Source of the DNA: SHZI01 sp031409515
GTDB lineage: Bacteria; Pseudomonadota; Gammaproteobacteria; Steroidobacterales; GCA-2729495
DNA: 64,000 nucleotides
Assembly (NCBI GenBank): GCA_031409515.1
Contig: JANNXJ010000057.1
Location: 18,682-82,681, forward strand
Reading direction: 5' to 3'
This document shows, piece after piece, positions 6,604-14,946 of this stretch; the stretch's first letter is position 1; each line of letters starts with the position of its first letter. The notes under the pieces were generated by a model, which saw nothing but the letters and a program-made list of their open reading frames with translations, ran no database searches and had not been told where the DNA came from. The position numbers were made by a program, and so were the translations under genes.

Positions 6604-9017
6604 TTGCCGTCCGCGTAACGCGCCACACGAAAGCCCACGTCGAGACGACCACTGTCGCCGAAGTCCCGATAGGCCAGCCGGAGTTCGCTGATGCCGCCCT
6701 GGCGCCAGCTCGATCCACGAATCACATGATACTGCCCGTCCGGGGGACCGGTGGGGTCCTGGGCTTCCGGGGCGCCTGTGATGCCCACGGTGTAGCGGTC
6801 GTTCACCCACTCCGCCGCATTGCCGCCCAGATCAAACAGGCCCAGGGGGCTGGGGGCGAAACTGCCGACAGGGGCCGTTACCGGGAATCCGTCGTCGTAG
6901 CCCGGAATCAGCGCGCTGACGAAGCCCTTGGCCGACTGATCGGCGAAGTTGCCAGCGCCCGGGGCCGGTGGGTAGGCGTCTCCCCAGGGGTAGCGGCGCG
7001 CTCCACCGCCACCGTTGTACCGGGCAGCCCACTCCCACTCCGCCTCGGTGGGCAGCCGGTAGCCCGCCGTGACCGGCATGCTCAGCTCGAGCCCACCGTC
7101 GGCCTTGCCGCTCTTCGGCGCGTAGGCCCGGGGCAGCTTCTCCTGGTCGCTGAGCCAGTTGCAGTAAGCCGCAGCGTCTTCCCAGCTCAACATGACGGCG
7201 GGGTGCTCACCGCCGGCGAGCACCTGGTACTTCTCGGCTCCGGAGGTGTGCCGGGGCCGGAAGGCGCGGAACTGGTTGTTGGTCACCTCGCGGATGCCCA
7301 TATAGAAGGGCCTGGTCAGGCGCACGTCCCGTTCCGTTTCGTTGGCCCGGCGGCCCTGCTCCCGGCGCGGCGCGCCCAGGCGCAGCGCGCCCGGCTGAAG
7401 CAGACGGAGCTCCGTACCAGAGGCCGTGGCCTTCGCCGGCGGCACCTCGGCGACCACGGCCTGTTCGGGAGTCAGCAGGCGGACCTCGATGAGCCGGGGC
7501 AGCCCGGGATCCGGCGTGACGTCCACCTTATAAGAGGCGAAGCCTGGCTTGCGCACTTCGAGCCGGTGCCGGACGGCGGGGAGGGACAGCTCTGTCGTGG
7601 CCACGCCCACTGACTTGCCGTCCACCAGCAGCTCCGCGTCGGCGGGGTCGCTGATCACTTTGACGATGCCGATCTGCGCCGTGAGGGCGACACGCACCGT
7701 GGCACCCCTGGCCACCGTCAGGTCCACCCGGGCCGTAGCGGGCGCGTAGCCCGGCTTCACCAGCGCCAGTTCATGCAGCCGGCCGGGCGCGAGTTCGGTC
7801 TCGAGAGGCGTCACACCCCGATAGCGTCCGTCCGCCGTGACGGTGGCGCCGGCGGGCTCGGTGATCACGCGCACGAGTCCGTCGGCTGGTACCAGGGTCA
7901 GGCCTTCGAGGGCCTGGGGCTCGCTGGCCACGACGGATACGAGCCGCGTGAGTGCCTTGAAGCCGTCCTTCTCCAGGACCAGAGTCCGCGTGCCCGGCAT
8001 CAGCTCCAGACTGGCGGGTGTCGTCCCCGCACTGACGCCATCCACGAGAACGACAGCACCCGCAGGCACCGTGCTCACGGTGACGACTGCCCAGCCCGGC
8101 TTGAGAGGCGCAGTGATCGTCTGCCGCAATCCGCCACCCTCGACCGTGAGCGTGGTTTCCCAGGGCTGATATCTGGGTGCGACGACGGCAATACGATGAA
8201 TCCCTGCCGGTACGCCCAGGTCAGCGAGAGGCGTGCGGCCGACCGGCTTGCCGTCCAGGCTGACCTCGGCAGCCACGACGGGTTGCGTCGTGACCTGGAG
8301 GAGGCCCGGGAGACGCGCCAGGCGCAGCCGAAAATCCTGACTGGCCTCGCCGCCCACCGTGATGTCCAGCGCTGCCTGCGCGTAGCCCTCGGCGCTGGCC
8401 GTCACGGCATAGCGGCCGGGACGGAGCAGGAAGCGGCCACCCAGCCGGATCTCCGGTGCCCCCTCGATGGCGATGCGCGCAACCGCCGGGTCGGTGGCGA
8501 TCAGCACGGCGCTGGAGGTCAGGAGCCAGAAGGCGGCAAAGGCCAGGATCACTAACCCGGTGGCAATAGCCCCGGTGCGCCAGGGGTGGCTGCTGCGGGG
8601 GGAACTGGCCCTGACCGCCGGCGGTTCGCTCCGGGGGGGCGAGCCTGGCGTTGCCGCCGGTGCCAGTTCCGGCGGCAGGGTGTCGTAATCGACGCCGCTG
8701 AAACGCAGGCTGAAGTCCATGCTGCCCGGGGCAAGGCTGCAGCGGATACGCGCGCTGCCAATCCCGATCTCGTCGCCGTCCGCGAGCCACCGCGTCCCGC
8801 TGACCGGGGCCTCGTTGAGGAACACTGGCGTGGACGGGCTGGTCAGTTGCAGGAACGGGCGCTCGTCGAGGACCCCCACCAGCGCGTAGCTCGCGGCGGA
8901 GACCGGCCCGGGCACCCGGAGAGCGGCAGAGGGTCCGGTACCGATCCGCAGGGGCAGATCTGCGTCCCCGGCCGACCGGCTGCCGTTGGCATCCCGGATG
9001 GTGATGGTCAGACTCAG
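6600..9017 (-). CDS. FHA-like / PEGA-repeat / FGE-sulfatase-domain membrane protein, probable CTG start
   Basis: 805 residues if it starts at CTG 9017, which overlaps the kinase stop as CTGA and follows GAGGAAG; the first ATG/GTG/TTG candidate is GTG 8915, which would cut off the first strand of the N-terminal FHA-like domain (LTITIRDANGS...PLRIG...VFLNEAPVSG...LADGDEIGIG). A membrane span lies at about 148-172, followed by about five PEGA repeats (for example VTTQPVVAAEVSLDGKPVGRTPL) to about 540, and a C-terminal FGE-sulfatase domain (PTEAEWEWAARY, GLFDLGGNAAEWVNDR, VIRGSSWRQGG, GFRVAR). The catalytic cysteines of true formylglycine enzymes are absent, so this domain is probably a binding module. 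Topology: FHA in the cytoplasm, PEGA and FGE in the periplasm. Confidence 0.83.
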   Translation of the reverse strand: MSLTITIRDANGSRSAGDADLPLRIGTGPSAALRVPGPVSAASYALVGVLDERPFLQLTSPSTPVFLNEAPVSGTRWLADGDEIGIGSARIRCSLAPGSMDFSLRFSGVDYDTLPPELAPAATPGSPPRSEPPAVRASSPRSSHPWRTGAIATGLVILAFAAFWLLTSSAVLIATDPAVARIAIEGAPEIRLGGRFLLRPGRYAVTASAEGYAQAALDITVGGEASQDFRLRLARLPGLLQVTTQPVVAAEVSLDGKPVGRTPLADLGVPAGIHRIAVVAPRYQPWETTLTVEGGGLRQTITAPLKPGWAVVTVSTVPAGAVVLVDGVSAGTTPASLELMPGTRTLVLEKDGFKALTRLVSVVASEPQALEGLTLVPADGLVRVITEPAGATVTADGRYRGVTPLETELAPGRLHELALVKPGYAPATARVDLTVARGATVRVALTAQIGIVKVISDPADAELLVDGKSVGVATTELSLPAVRHRLEVRKPGFASYKVDVTPDPGLPRLIEVRLLTPEQAVVAEVPPAKATASGTELRLLQPGALRLGAPRREQGRRANETERDVRLTRPFYMGIREVTNNQFRAFRPRHTSGAEKYQVLAGGEHPAVMLSWEDAAAYCNWLSDQEKLPRAYAPKSGKADGGLELSMPVTAGYRLPTEAEWEWAARYNGGGGARRYPWGDAYPPAPGAGNFADQSAKGFVSALIPGYDDGFPVTAPVGSFAPSPLGLFDLGGNAAEWVNDRYTVGITGAPEAQDPTGPPDGQYHVIRGSSWRQGGISELRLAYRDFGDSGRLDVGFRVARYADGK

Positions 9018-11341
9018 ATGGCTTCCTCACAGCGCACGGTGATGGGTTCGGCGCTGCCACCCGCAGGAATCACCACACTGCGACGCACGTCGCGATAACC
9101 GTCCCGGGTGCCAACGATGACGTAGGCGCCGGGCCGCAGGTCGACGGTCCGCGTCGTGAAGGTGCCGAGATCACCGACCTTGTAGATGACCACGCTGGTG
9201 AGATTGTCCGACTGAAGCTGCACGGGCACCGGCTGGGCTGCCGCGGCAATGAGGGCCTTCAGGCGCGTGATCTGACCACTGAGCACCGGACCTTTGGGAT
9301 TCACAGCCTCAGCCTCGGTGATGACACCCCGCGCCACCGCAACGACTGCGTCATCATTGAAGCGCTCGCCGCTGGCGAGTTGTCGTTCCAGCTGGCGGTT
9401 CAGTTCGGCCCGCTCTTCGGCAGCTTTGCGGCCGGCCTTCGCGGCGGCCAGGGTGTTGTCCAGCGCCAGCAGGGCGCTGTACTGATCGGAGGCCTCACTC
9501 CAGCGTTCCGCTGCCGCCAGGCGCTGCGCTTCGGCCTGCAGAGCGTTGAGCCGGCCACGCCGCTCATCGCCGTCGAGCTGTTCGAGCCCGCTGCGTGCAC
9601 CGGCATCCCCCGGACGGAGTGCGAGGGCCCGGTTCAGTGCGCTGCGGGCCTTGGCCGTGCGTCCGGCAGCGACTGCCGCGAGACCCTGGGCCATCGCCCG
9701 CTCAAACTCGCTGGCCGAGCGGCTGGCATCGAGGCGGGCCAGCGCGGCGCGGGCGGGCGCCCAGTCGGTATCGAGCCCAAGGACGCGGGTGTAAGCGGCC
9801 CGGGCGGCGGCCTGATCTCCCGCCGTTTCCCGCGCGGCGGCCTCCGCCATCGCCGCCAGCACCTTGTCGAGCTGCTGGCTGCGGGCGAGCCCCCGGGTCG
9901 CCGCCGGCTCGCCGGGACGGATGAGCAGCGCCTGCCCAAAGGCCGCGATGGCGGCCGGCTGGTCCCCTCGGGTATAGGCCTCCTGGCCTGCCTTGAGGGC
10001 GACCGCCAGGGCGGCAGGCGCGCCGGTGACCAGCTCGGTAAACAGGCCTGCCGCCGCCGTGAAGCTCGCCGCCGCACCCGGGAAGTCCCGGCCGCTGAAC
10101 TGCGTGTCGCCCAGCGCGGCGAGCCGCCGGGCTTCGAGCCAACCGGCACCACCCCAGCGGTCTGCTCCGGCGGCTTGCGCGGCGTTCTCGGCACGCACGC
10201 GCTCAGCCAGGGCGGCGCTCGCGAGGGCGCGCTGGTCCATGGCTGGCGGGATGGCGGTCGCGGGTGCAGCGGGCGCCGCGACAGGCGGCCGGGAGCCGGA
10301 TGCGGGCAGCGGCCCCCGCTCCGTCACGACGCCGGGCAGCCAGAAAACGACCGCGACGACACCCGCCAGCAAGGCGAGGAAGCCAATGACCACCAGTACC
10401 GGCACCCGTGCTCCTGGGCGGCCAGCCGGGTGGCCTGCCGACGACATGGCTGCCGGGGACAGCTCGGGCAGCGGAGTGGCAGGCGGGAGAGGCGTCGGGC
10501 TGCGGGCCGCGTCAGCAGCAATCTCTGCGAGCAGGGCCCGAATGGAGCCCAGGCTACCGGGCCGCCGGGCAGGCGTCTTCTCGAGCAGCGCCGCAACCAG
10601 TCGGGTCAGCGCCTCGGGCACTGCCTGGCCCTGACCGTCCACGCCGAGGCGGGCCGGCACCTCGGACTCGATGCGGGCGGCCGTGATACCCGGGTGGAAC
10701 GGCGGGTGGCCGGCCAGCAGGTCGTAGAGCAGAGCGCCGAGACTGTAGATGTCGTCCGCTGCAGTGGGCGGCGAACCTGCCAGTTGCTGGGGACTGACAC
10801 TGGAGAGCGACACCGGGGCCGCGTCGGAATCCGGCAGCGCGGAGCTGCGGAAGTCCGTGAGTCGCCAGCGTCCCTGGGCAGCGGGGAGGGCATCGCGGAG
10901 CACGTTGCCCGCTTTCAGGTCGCCGTGGGTGAGGCCCTGAGCATGGACATACTGCAGGGCGTCCGCCACATCGCGGATGGCGCTGACGATCTGCTGATAA
11001 CCCGCACCACGGAGGTCGGCAAGGGTGCCGCCGGCAGCCAGCTCGAGGGCCACGCAGGCCAGACTGCCGTCGGCAACGACTGCCAGCGGCCGCACGATGC
11101 CCGGGTGAACCAGCCGGCTCAGCCGGTCCGCGTCGTCCTGCAGACCCAGGACGAGCGCGGCTGCCGCCGCGTCGTCGGCGGCGGCCTGAATACGCAGGGC
11201 AATCTCGCTGCCGGTACTGCTGTCCGTGGCCGCCCAGACCTCGGCACTGCCGCCACGGCCCAGCAGCCGCTGGAGCTGAAAGCGCCCCGCCAGTAGCTCA
11301 CCCGCGGCGAGTTGTCGACTGCGGTCCGGCAAGCTGCCCAA
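9014..11341 (-). CDS. Divergent Ser/Thr kinase-like membrane protein with repeat domain and PEGA-like C-terminus
   Basis: 775 residues from a TTG at 11341 (another TTG at 11332), just after the stop of the lipoprotein gene; the longer frame upstream is low-complexity shadow sequence. Kinase domain about 20-275: glycine loop LLGRGGSAEVWAA, catalytic loop THGDLKAGNV, helix DDIYSLGALLYDLLAGHPPF. The usual VAIK lysine is Arg (IALRIQ, residue 50) and DFG is DFR (163-165), so it may be a pseudokinase. A membrane span lies at 315-336. The exterior part has TPR-like Ala/Leu-rich helices and ends in a PEGA-like strand set (YVIVGTRDGYRDVRRSVVIP). It precedes the FHA-containing genes, so kinase and phospho-reader appear in one operon. 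Confidence 0.84.
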   Translation of the reverse strand: MGSLPDRSRQLAAGELLAGRFQLQRLLGRGGSAEVWAATDSSTGSEIALRIQAAADDAAAAALVLGLQDDADRLSRLVHPGIVRPLAVVADGSLACVALELAAGGTLADLRGAGYQQIVSAIRDVADALQYVHAQGLTHGDLKAGNVLRDALPAAQGRWRLTDFRSSALPDSDAAPVSLSSVSPQQLAGSPPTAADDIYSLGALLYDLLAGHPPFHPGITAARIESEVPARLGVDGQGQAVPEALTRLVAALLEKTPARRPGSLGSIRALLAEIAADAARSPTPLPPATPLPELSPAAMSSAGHPAGRPGARVPVLVVIGFLALLAGVVAVVFWLPGVVTERGPLPASGSRPPVAAPAAPATAIPPAMDQRALASAALAERVRAENAAQAAGADRWGGAGWLEARRLAALGDTQFSGRDFPGAAASFTAAAGLFTELVTGAPAALAVALKAGQEAYTRGDQPAAIAAFGQALLIRPGEPAATRGLARSQQLDKVLAAMAEAAARETAGDQAAARAAYTRVLGLDTDWAPARAALARLDASRSASEFERAMAQGLAAVAAGRTAKARSALNRALALRPGDAGARSGLEQLDGDERRGRLNALQAEAQRLAAAERWSEASDQYSALLALDNTLAAAKAGRKAAEERAELNRQLERQLASGERFNDDAVVAVARGVITEAEAVNPKGPVLSGQITRLKALIAAAAQPVPVQLQSDNLTSVVIYKVGDLGTFTTRTVDLRPGAYVIVGTRDGYRDVRRSVVIPAGGSAEPITVRCEEAI

Positions 11342-11345
11342 TGCG

Positions 11346-12593
11346 CTACTGCGGCGCCAGCCCGGGCTCAGCCGCGGCCTGGGGCGCGACCAGGGGCTCG
11401 GGCACCGGCACGCCGGTTTCAGCCGCGTAGATTTCCCGGAGCAGCCGTCGCCATTCTTGGTAGCGGGCTTCGGCCGTGCCGGTGAGGCGCCGGGTCTGCC
11501 CTTCCACTTCCACGACCAGCGGCTCGGCCTCCGCATTGAACCCGGCCCCGGCCTCCTTGAGGGCATCGAGACTCACACTGGCCTCCCCGCCCTTTTCCAT
11601 GGCGCTCTTGATCCCTTCGAAACCACCGAGGACCCCGGCCATGGTGACGGCGCTGTTGCTGCCACCACTACTCTCGTAAAGAATCGCCGCCAGCAGCGCG
11701 GCAGCGCCGGCCGCACCGCGCACGAACGCCGAGCGGCGCAGATCCTGATAGCGGATCATTTCCTCCCGGGACATTTTCCGCCAGTCTTCGTAGGGCTTGC
11801 CGAGTTCGTAATAAAGATTCGCGTAGTACTCGTTGAGCGCATCCAGAAGCGCGTATTCCCGATCCCGCACCGCGCGCATCCGCCCGACCATCGGGTCGTC
11901 GGCGGCCGGCAGGCGCCGGGGCCGGTAGATACCCGACTTGTCCTGCTCGAGCAGCTCCGCGAAGGCCGCCGGAACGAGTTCGGCGCCGTAGCGCAGCTCC
12001 GCGACGTTGCGCACCGTGGTCAGTTCCTTGCGGGACAGCCCGCGGCGGACTTCCAGCAGGTCGTTCGCGATCTCGTTATAAAGACTCTGGTAGGGATCCT
12101 GGCCCGTCTCCCGGTACTTCGAGTAGGCCTTTTCGGGAACTGTCGTGGCGTACTTCTTGTTCAGCCACTCCCTGCCGGTGGCGTCCCAGGCGCCCACGCG
12201 AAGCACGGCATCGAGGCCGTCAGACTTGTCGATCCGGCCCCAGACCGTAACGTCGACGGCCTCGGACCGCTCCGGAACCACCCACACCGAACCCCACTGA
12301 CCACTGCCCTCCAGCGTGTTCTTCAGCTGGTAAGGCATGTAACGCGCCTCGGCCTGGCGCACCTCGGGAAACACCAGCTTCTTTTCGTCGGGCGGGCTGC
12401 CAGCCTCTACGCCCGGGTCGAAGAGAATGATGCCGACATCCAGACGCTCGTCATCCGGCACTTCGGCTGCGGCCCGGATGAGGTCGGTCTGTTCGTAGTC
12501 GATCGTGCGGCCCACGGAACAGCCAGCCAGGGTAAAAGCACCGGCGCAGAGCAGGACAGTCAGCAGTCGGCCCGGTTGCAGTCGGTGGCTCAC
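11346..12593 (-). CDS. Lipoprotein of unknown function in the motor cluster
   Basis: 415 residues with a type II signal peptide: LLTVLLCAGAFTLAGC, lipobox LAGC with Cys25. The N-terminal domain (about 30-150) has alternating strands (LDVGIILFDPGV, VDVTVWGRIDKSDGLDAVLRV), similar in style to the substrate or assembly domains of other outer-membrane lipoproteins. A helical middle region follows, then a short Ala/Gly-rich hydrophobic stretch (RGAAGAAALLAAILYE) and a second one (VTMAGVLGGFEGI). No family name recognised. It overlaps the preceding lipoprotein gene by ATGA and is followed after 4 bp by the kinase gene. Probably the outer-membrane end of the envelope-spanning system. Confidence 0.72.
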   Translation of the reverse strand: MSHRLQPGRLLTVLLCAGAFTLAGCSVGRTIDYEQTDLIRAAAEVPDDERLDVGIILFDPGVEAGSPPDEKKLVFPEVRQAEARYMPYQLKNTLEGSGQWGSVWVVPERSEAVDVTVWGRIDKSDGLDAVLRVGAWDATGREWLNKKYATTVPEKAYSKYRETGQDPYQSLYNEIANDLLEVRRGLSRKELTTVRNVAELRYGAELVPAAFAELLEQDKSGIYRPRRLPAADDPMVGRMRAVRDREYALLDALNEYYANLYYELGKPYEDWRKMSREEMIRYQDLRRSAFVRGAAGAAALLAAILYESSGGSNSAVTMAGVLGGFEGIKSAMEKGGEASVSLDALKEAGAGFNAEAEPLVVEVEGQTRRLTGTAEARYQEWRRLLREIYAAETGVPVPEPLVAPQAAAEPGLAPQ

Positions 12594-13579
12594 TGGGGCT
12601 TCATGCCCATCACTTTGCGGTACTCGTCCCAGAGTGCCTCGCGTATCGCCGGATCCTGCTCTGCCATGGCCGCCTCCCGCAGCTGCCGGGCGACCTGATC
12701 CTCGCCGGTGCCCTCCCGGGGGATGTCCGCGGGCAGGGTGTCGGGAGCGGCACCGCTGCCACCCGAGCCCTTGACGCCACCGCTTGCATCCCCGGTGGAC
12801 GGGCCGGTGCCCGGGCCGCCCGACCCGGGGGCGCCGGCTGCCGTGTCGTCCGGTGTTCCCGGCTCACCATCGGGACCCACGCCCTGATCGCCACCAGGAC
12901 TCTGCCCTGCTTTGGAGCCGGAACCCTGGCCGGAACCCTGGCCGGAACCCTGGCCGCTGCCAGCGGTTGGCGTGCCCGTCTCACCGCCGATGCCGCCGGA
13001 GGTCCCAATGCCACCGATGCTGCCCAGGCCGCCGGGGATGCCCACGCCCATGCCGGGACCCGACACACTCACGTCCGGACCGCTGCTGCCCCGGCCGGCG
13101 GTCTTGACCGCGCTGGTATCACTGCCTTGCTGCGTCTCGGCGGCGCGGCCCGAGCCCTGGCCCGACTTGGCCATGGCTTCCCGCTCCCGGCCGATCTCAC
13201 CGTCGAAGTCACCGAGGGATTTGTCGAAGACGGCGCCCGGGTCGCCACCGCCACCGGACCCACTGCTGGCGGAGGGTCCGGCGCCGGTCGGACCTGCACC
13301 TGTTTGGCCAGTTCCCGCCTTGCCAGTTCCGGACTGAGTGGATCCGGACTGAGTGGATCCAGACTGACCGGATCCAGACTGGCTCGCACCAGTCTTACCC
13401 GCTCCCGACTGGCCCGCGGGGGCACTGGAACCCGACGAGCCGCTGCTGCCCGACGAGCCCGGGCTGGAGGGGGAACCGGTGGTGCCGGCGGGGGGTTGCA
13501 TGGAGGTGCTGCTGCAGGCGGCCAGCCCGACGGCTGCCGCCAGGAGGATGACTGGGGTGAGGCTCCGTTGCATGTCCAT
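12590..13579 (-). CDS. Gly/Ser/Gln-rich repetitive lipoprotein, first gene of the motor cluster
   Basis: 329 residues. Lipobox LAAC follows a short hydrophobic stretch (VILLAAAVGLAAC); a start at Met3 is equally possible. Most of the mature protein is low-complexity: GSSGSSGSS, repeated SGSTQSG and GQGSG units, and Gly-rich GIGGIG-type tracts, with a short charged patch (FDKSLGDFDGEIGREREAM) and an alpha-helical C-terminus (EDQVARQLREAAMAEQDPAIREALWDEYRKV, split here as two helices). Function unknown; a flexible linker reaching through the periplasm or outward is plausible. It is divergently placed from the MaoC gene; its promoter would lie in 13580-13701. Confidence 0.68.
   Translation of the reverse strand: MDMQRSLTPVILLAAAVGLAACSSTSMQPPAGTTGSPSSPGSSGSSGSSGSSAPAGQSGAGKTGASQSGSGQSGSTQSGSTQSGTGKAGTGQTGAGPTGAGPSASSGSGGGGDPGAVFDKSLGDFDGEIGREREAMAKSGQGSGRAAETQQGSDTSAVKTAGRGSSGPDVSVSGPGMGVGIPGGLGSIGGIGTSGGIGGETGTPTAGSGQGSGQGSGQGSGSKAGQSPGGDQGVGPDGEPGTPDDTAAGAPGSGGPGTGPSTGDASGGVKGSGGSGAAPDTLPADIPREGTGEDQVARQLREAAMAEQDPAIREALWDEYRKVMGMKPQ
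12918..12953. repeat. 12-bp tandem repeat in lipoprotein gene
   Basis: Three copies of CCGGAACCCTGG, coding on the minus strand for Gly-Ser-Gly-Gln repeated three times. Copies are identical, so the number of units could change by slippage without breaking the frame. Confidence 0.85.
13329..13380. repeat. 15-bp tandem repeat in lipoprotein gene
   Basis: Units CCGGACTGAGTGGAT at 13329 and 13344, then the variant CCAGACTGACCGGAT at 13359 and a partial unit at 13374. They encode Ser/Gly/Thr/Gln repeats in frame. Same slippage-prone character as the 12-bp array in this gene. Confidence 0.8.
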
Positions 13580-13701
13580 GGCGTGATGCCCGCTCGGTGG
13601 TGAGCCGAAGTATAGCGCCGGGGCTGGCGCGACCGGTGGGGCACTCTGCTAGCATCGTTGCAGCGCGATATAGCGCGGTCCAACTTCCGGAGAACGACAT
13701 A

Positions 13702-14169
13702 ATGGCGCTTGCCGACGCCCTCAGTTTCCTGCGGTCCCGTGTGGGCCAGGAAATCCACACCAGTGACTGGCTCACCATTGATCAGGCGCTGATCGACGGT
13801 TTCGCCGATGCCACCAGGGACCGCCAGTGGATCCACGTGGACCCAGAGCGGGCCGCCACCGAGTCCCCCTATGGGCAGACGATCGCCCACGGCTACCTCA
13901 CGGTGTCCCTGTACCCTTTTCTGCGCGGCCTGGTCGACGCGGGCAAGCCCCTGGCGCCCGGTGTGCAGCGGGTGATCAACTACGGCATCAACAAGCTGCG
14001 CTTCCCGAACGCGGTCGTGGCCGGCAGCCGCGTCCGCGCCCACTGCAAGCTCCTCTCGGCGGAAGAAGCCAAGGGCAGTCTGGAGCTCATCGAGGAGTAT
14101 TCCGTGGAGATCGAGGGGCAGGAGCGCCCGGCCTGCGTCGCCGAGTGCATCATGCGCCTCTACTTTTGA
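13702..14169 (+). CDS. MaoC-like (R)-specific enoyl-CoA hydratase
   Basis: 155 residues, a single hot-dog domain. The hydratase-2 motif is visible: FADATRDRQWIHVD with the catalytic Asp and His, followed by the conserved Gly/His strand YGQTIAHGYLTVSL. Such enzymes hydrate trans-2-enoyl-CoA to the (R)-3-hydroxy product. The ribosome-binding site GGAG lies 9 bases before ATG. The gene is the first of a plus-strand pair with a crotonase-family enzyme (4-bp overlap), opposite the acyl-CoA ligase; all three act on acyl-CoA. Physiological substrate not evident. Confidence 0.9.
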   Translation: MALADALSFLRSRVGQEIHTSDWLTIDQALIDGFADATRDRQWIHVDPERAATESPYGQTIAHGYLTVSLYPFLRGLVDAGKPLAPGVQRVINYGINKLRFPNAVVAGSRVRAHCKLLSAEEAKGSLELIEEYSVEIEGQERPACVAECIMRLYF

Positions 14170-14936
14170 ACGACATCCTGCTGGTTGAGCACCGGGGTGA
14201 CCGGCTGCAGGTCACCATCAACCGTCCCGAGCGGCGCAACGCCCTCTCCCTCGAACTGCTGGACCGTCTCGGCGAGACCTTCACGCGTTACGCGGCAGAC
14301 CCCACGCTGAAGTGCGCCGTCCTGACCGCCGCCGGTGACCGCTGCTTTGCTGCCGGTGGCGACCTCCGGGAACTGGCTGCCGTCCGCAGTGAAGCCGACA
14401 CCCTGGCCATGTCCCGCCGGGCCCGCGCTGCGCTGGCTGCCGTGCGCTGTTTTCCGGTCCCGGTGCTGGCCGCGCTGAACGGCCACGCGCTGGGCGGCGG
14501 GGCCGAGCTCGCCCTGGCCTGCGACCTGCGGGTCGCCACCCCCCAGACGGAACTCGGGTTCCTCCAGGCCCAGCTGAACGTCACGACGGCCTGGGGCGGT
14601 GGCATCGATCTCCTGGCTTTGCTGGGCCCGGCGCGGGGCCTGGCACTGCTCCTGGAAGCCCGGCGCCTGCCGGCGGCGGAAGCGCTGCACCTTGGTTTGC
14701 TGGAACGGGTGTGCGGTCCCGAGGAATCCCTCGCCGCCTGCACGGACGGTTTTCTCGCGCCCCTGCTGCAGCGGCCGGTCCAGGTACTGCGCGCCTACAA
14801 GACGCTGGCTCGCGAAGCGCGCCAGGCCCTGCACGAGCGCCTGGCCGCTGTTGAGGAGGGCGGCTTCACCACCACCTGGACCCACCCCGACCACTGGTCC
14901 GCAGCGGAACGCGCGCTCGGTCCCAAGCCCGGGTAG
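14166..14936 (+). CDS. Enoyl-CoA hydratase/isomerase (crotonase) family protein, TTG start
   Basis: 256 residues beginning at TTG 14166, overlapping the MaoC stop as TTGA; this gives the family N-terminus NDILLVEHRGDRLQVTINRP. The CoA-binding and oxyanion-hole regions are clear: AAGGDLRELAA and NGHALGGGAELALACDLRVA. The following active-site segment reads LGFLQAQLNVTTAWGGGIDL; the usual catalytic Glu of enoyl-CoA hydratase is replaced by Gln and the segment resembles ethylmalonyl/methylmalonyl-CoA decarboxylases (WGG), so a decarboxylase or isomerase role is possible. The TAG stop lies inside a GTAGG...CCTAC element shared with the convergent ligase gene. Confidence 0.88.
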   Translation: MNDILLVEHRGDRLQVTINRPERRNALSLELLDRLGETFTRYAADPTLKCAVLTAAGDRCFAAGGDLRELAAVRSEADTLAMSRRARAALAAVRCFPVPVLAALNGHALGGGAELALACDLRVATPQTELGFLQAQLNVTTAWGGGIDLLALLGPARGLALLLEARRLPAAEALHLGLLERVCGPEESLAACTDGFLAPLLQRPVQVLRAYKTLAREARQALHERLAAVEEGGFTTTWTHPDHWSAAERALGPKPG

Positions 14937-14946
14937 GCGCTCCTAC
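14933..14946. repeat. REP-like element carrying stop codons of two convergent genes
   Basis: GTAGGCGCTCCTAC has inverted arms GTAGG/CCTAC. The plus-strand TAG (14934-14936) ends the crotonase gene and the minus-strand TAG (14945-14943) ends the acyl-CoA ligase gene, followed on that strand by GAGCGCC as in the other REP-like copies in this window. Confidence 0.6.

Noticed and set aside
9380..11296. 638-codon open frame on the plus strand
   Set aside because: Antisense to the kinase-like gene. Long frames on the opposite strand are common at this GC, and the translation lacks domains and has Arg/Gly/Pro-rich shadow composition.
12918..13380. Short tandem repeats as a CRISPR candidate
   Set aside because: Units are 12 and 15 bp, head-to-tail with no spacers, and inside a coding frame.
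14166..14936. Reading the crotonase gene from ATG 13827 as a longer protein
   Set aside because: The extra N-terminus lies inside the MaoC gene in another frame and has no crotonase-like sequence; TTG 14166 gives the family start.
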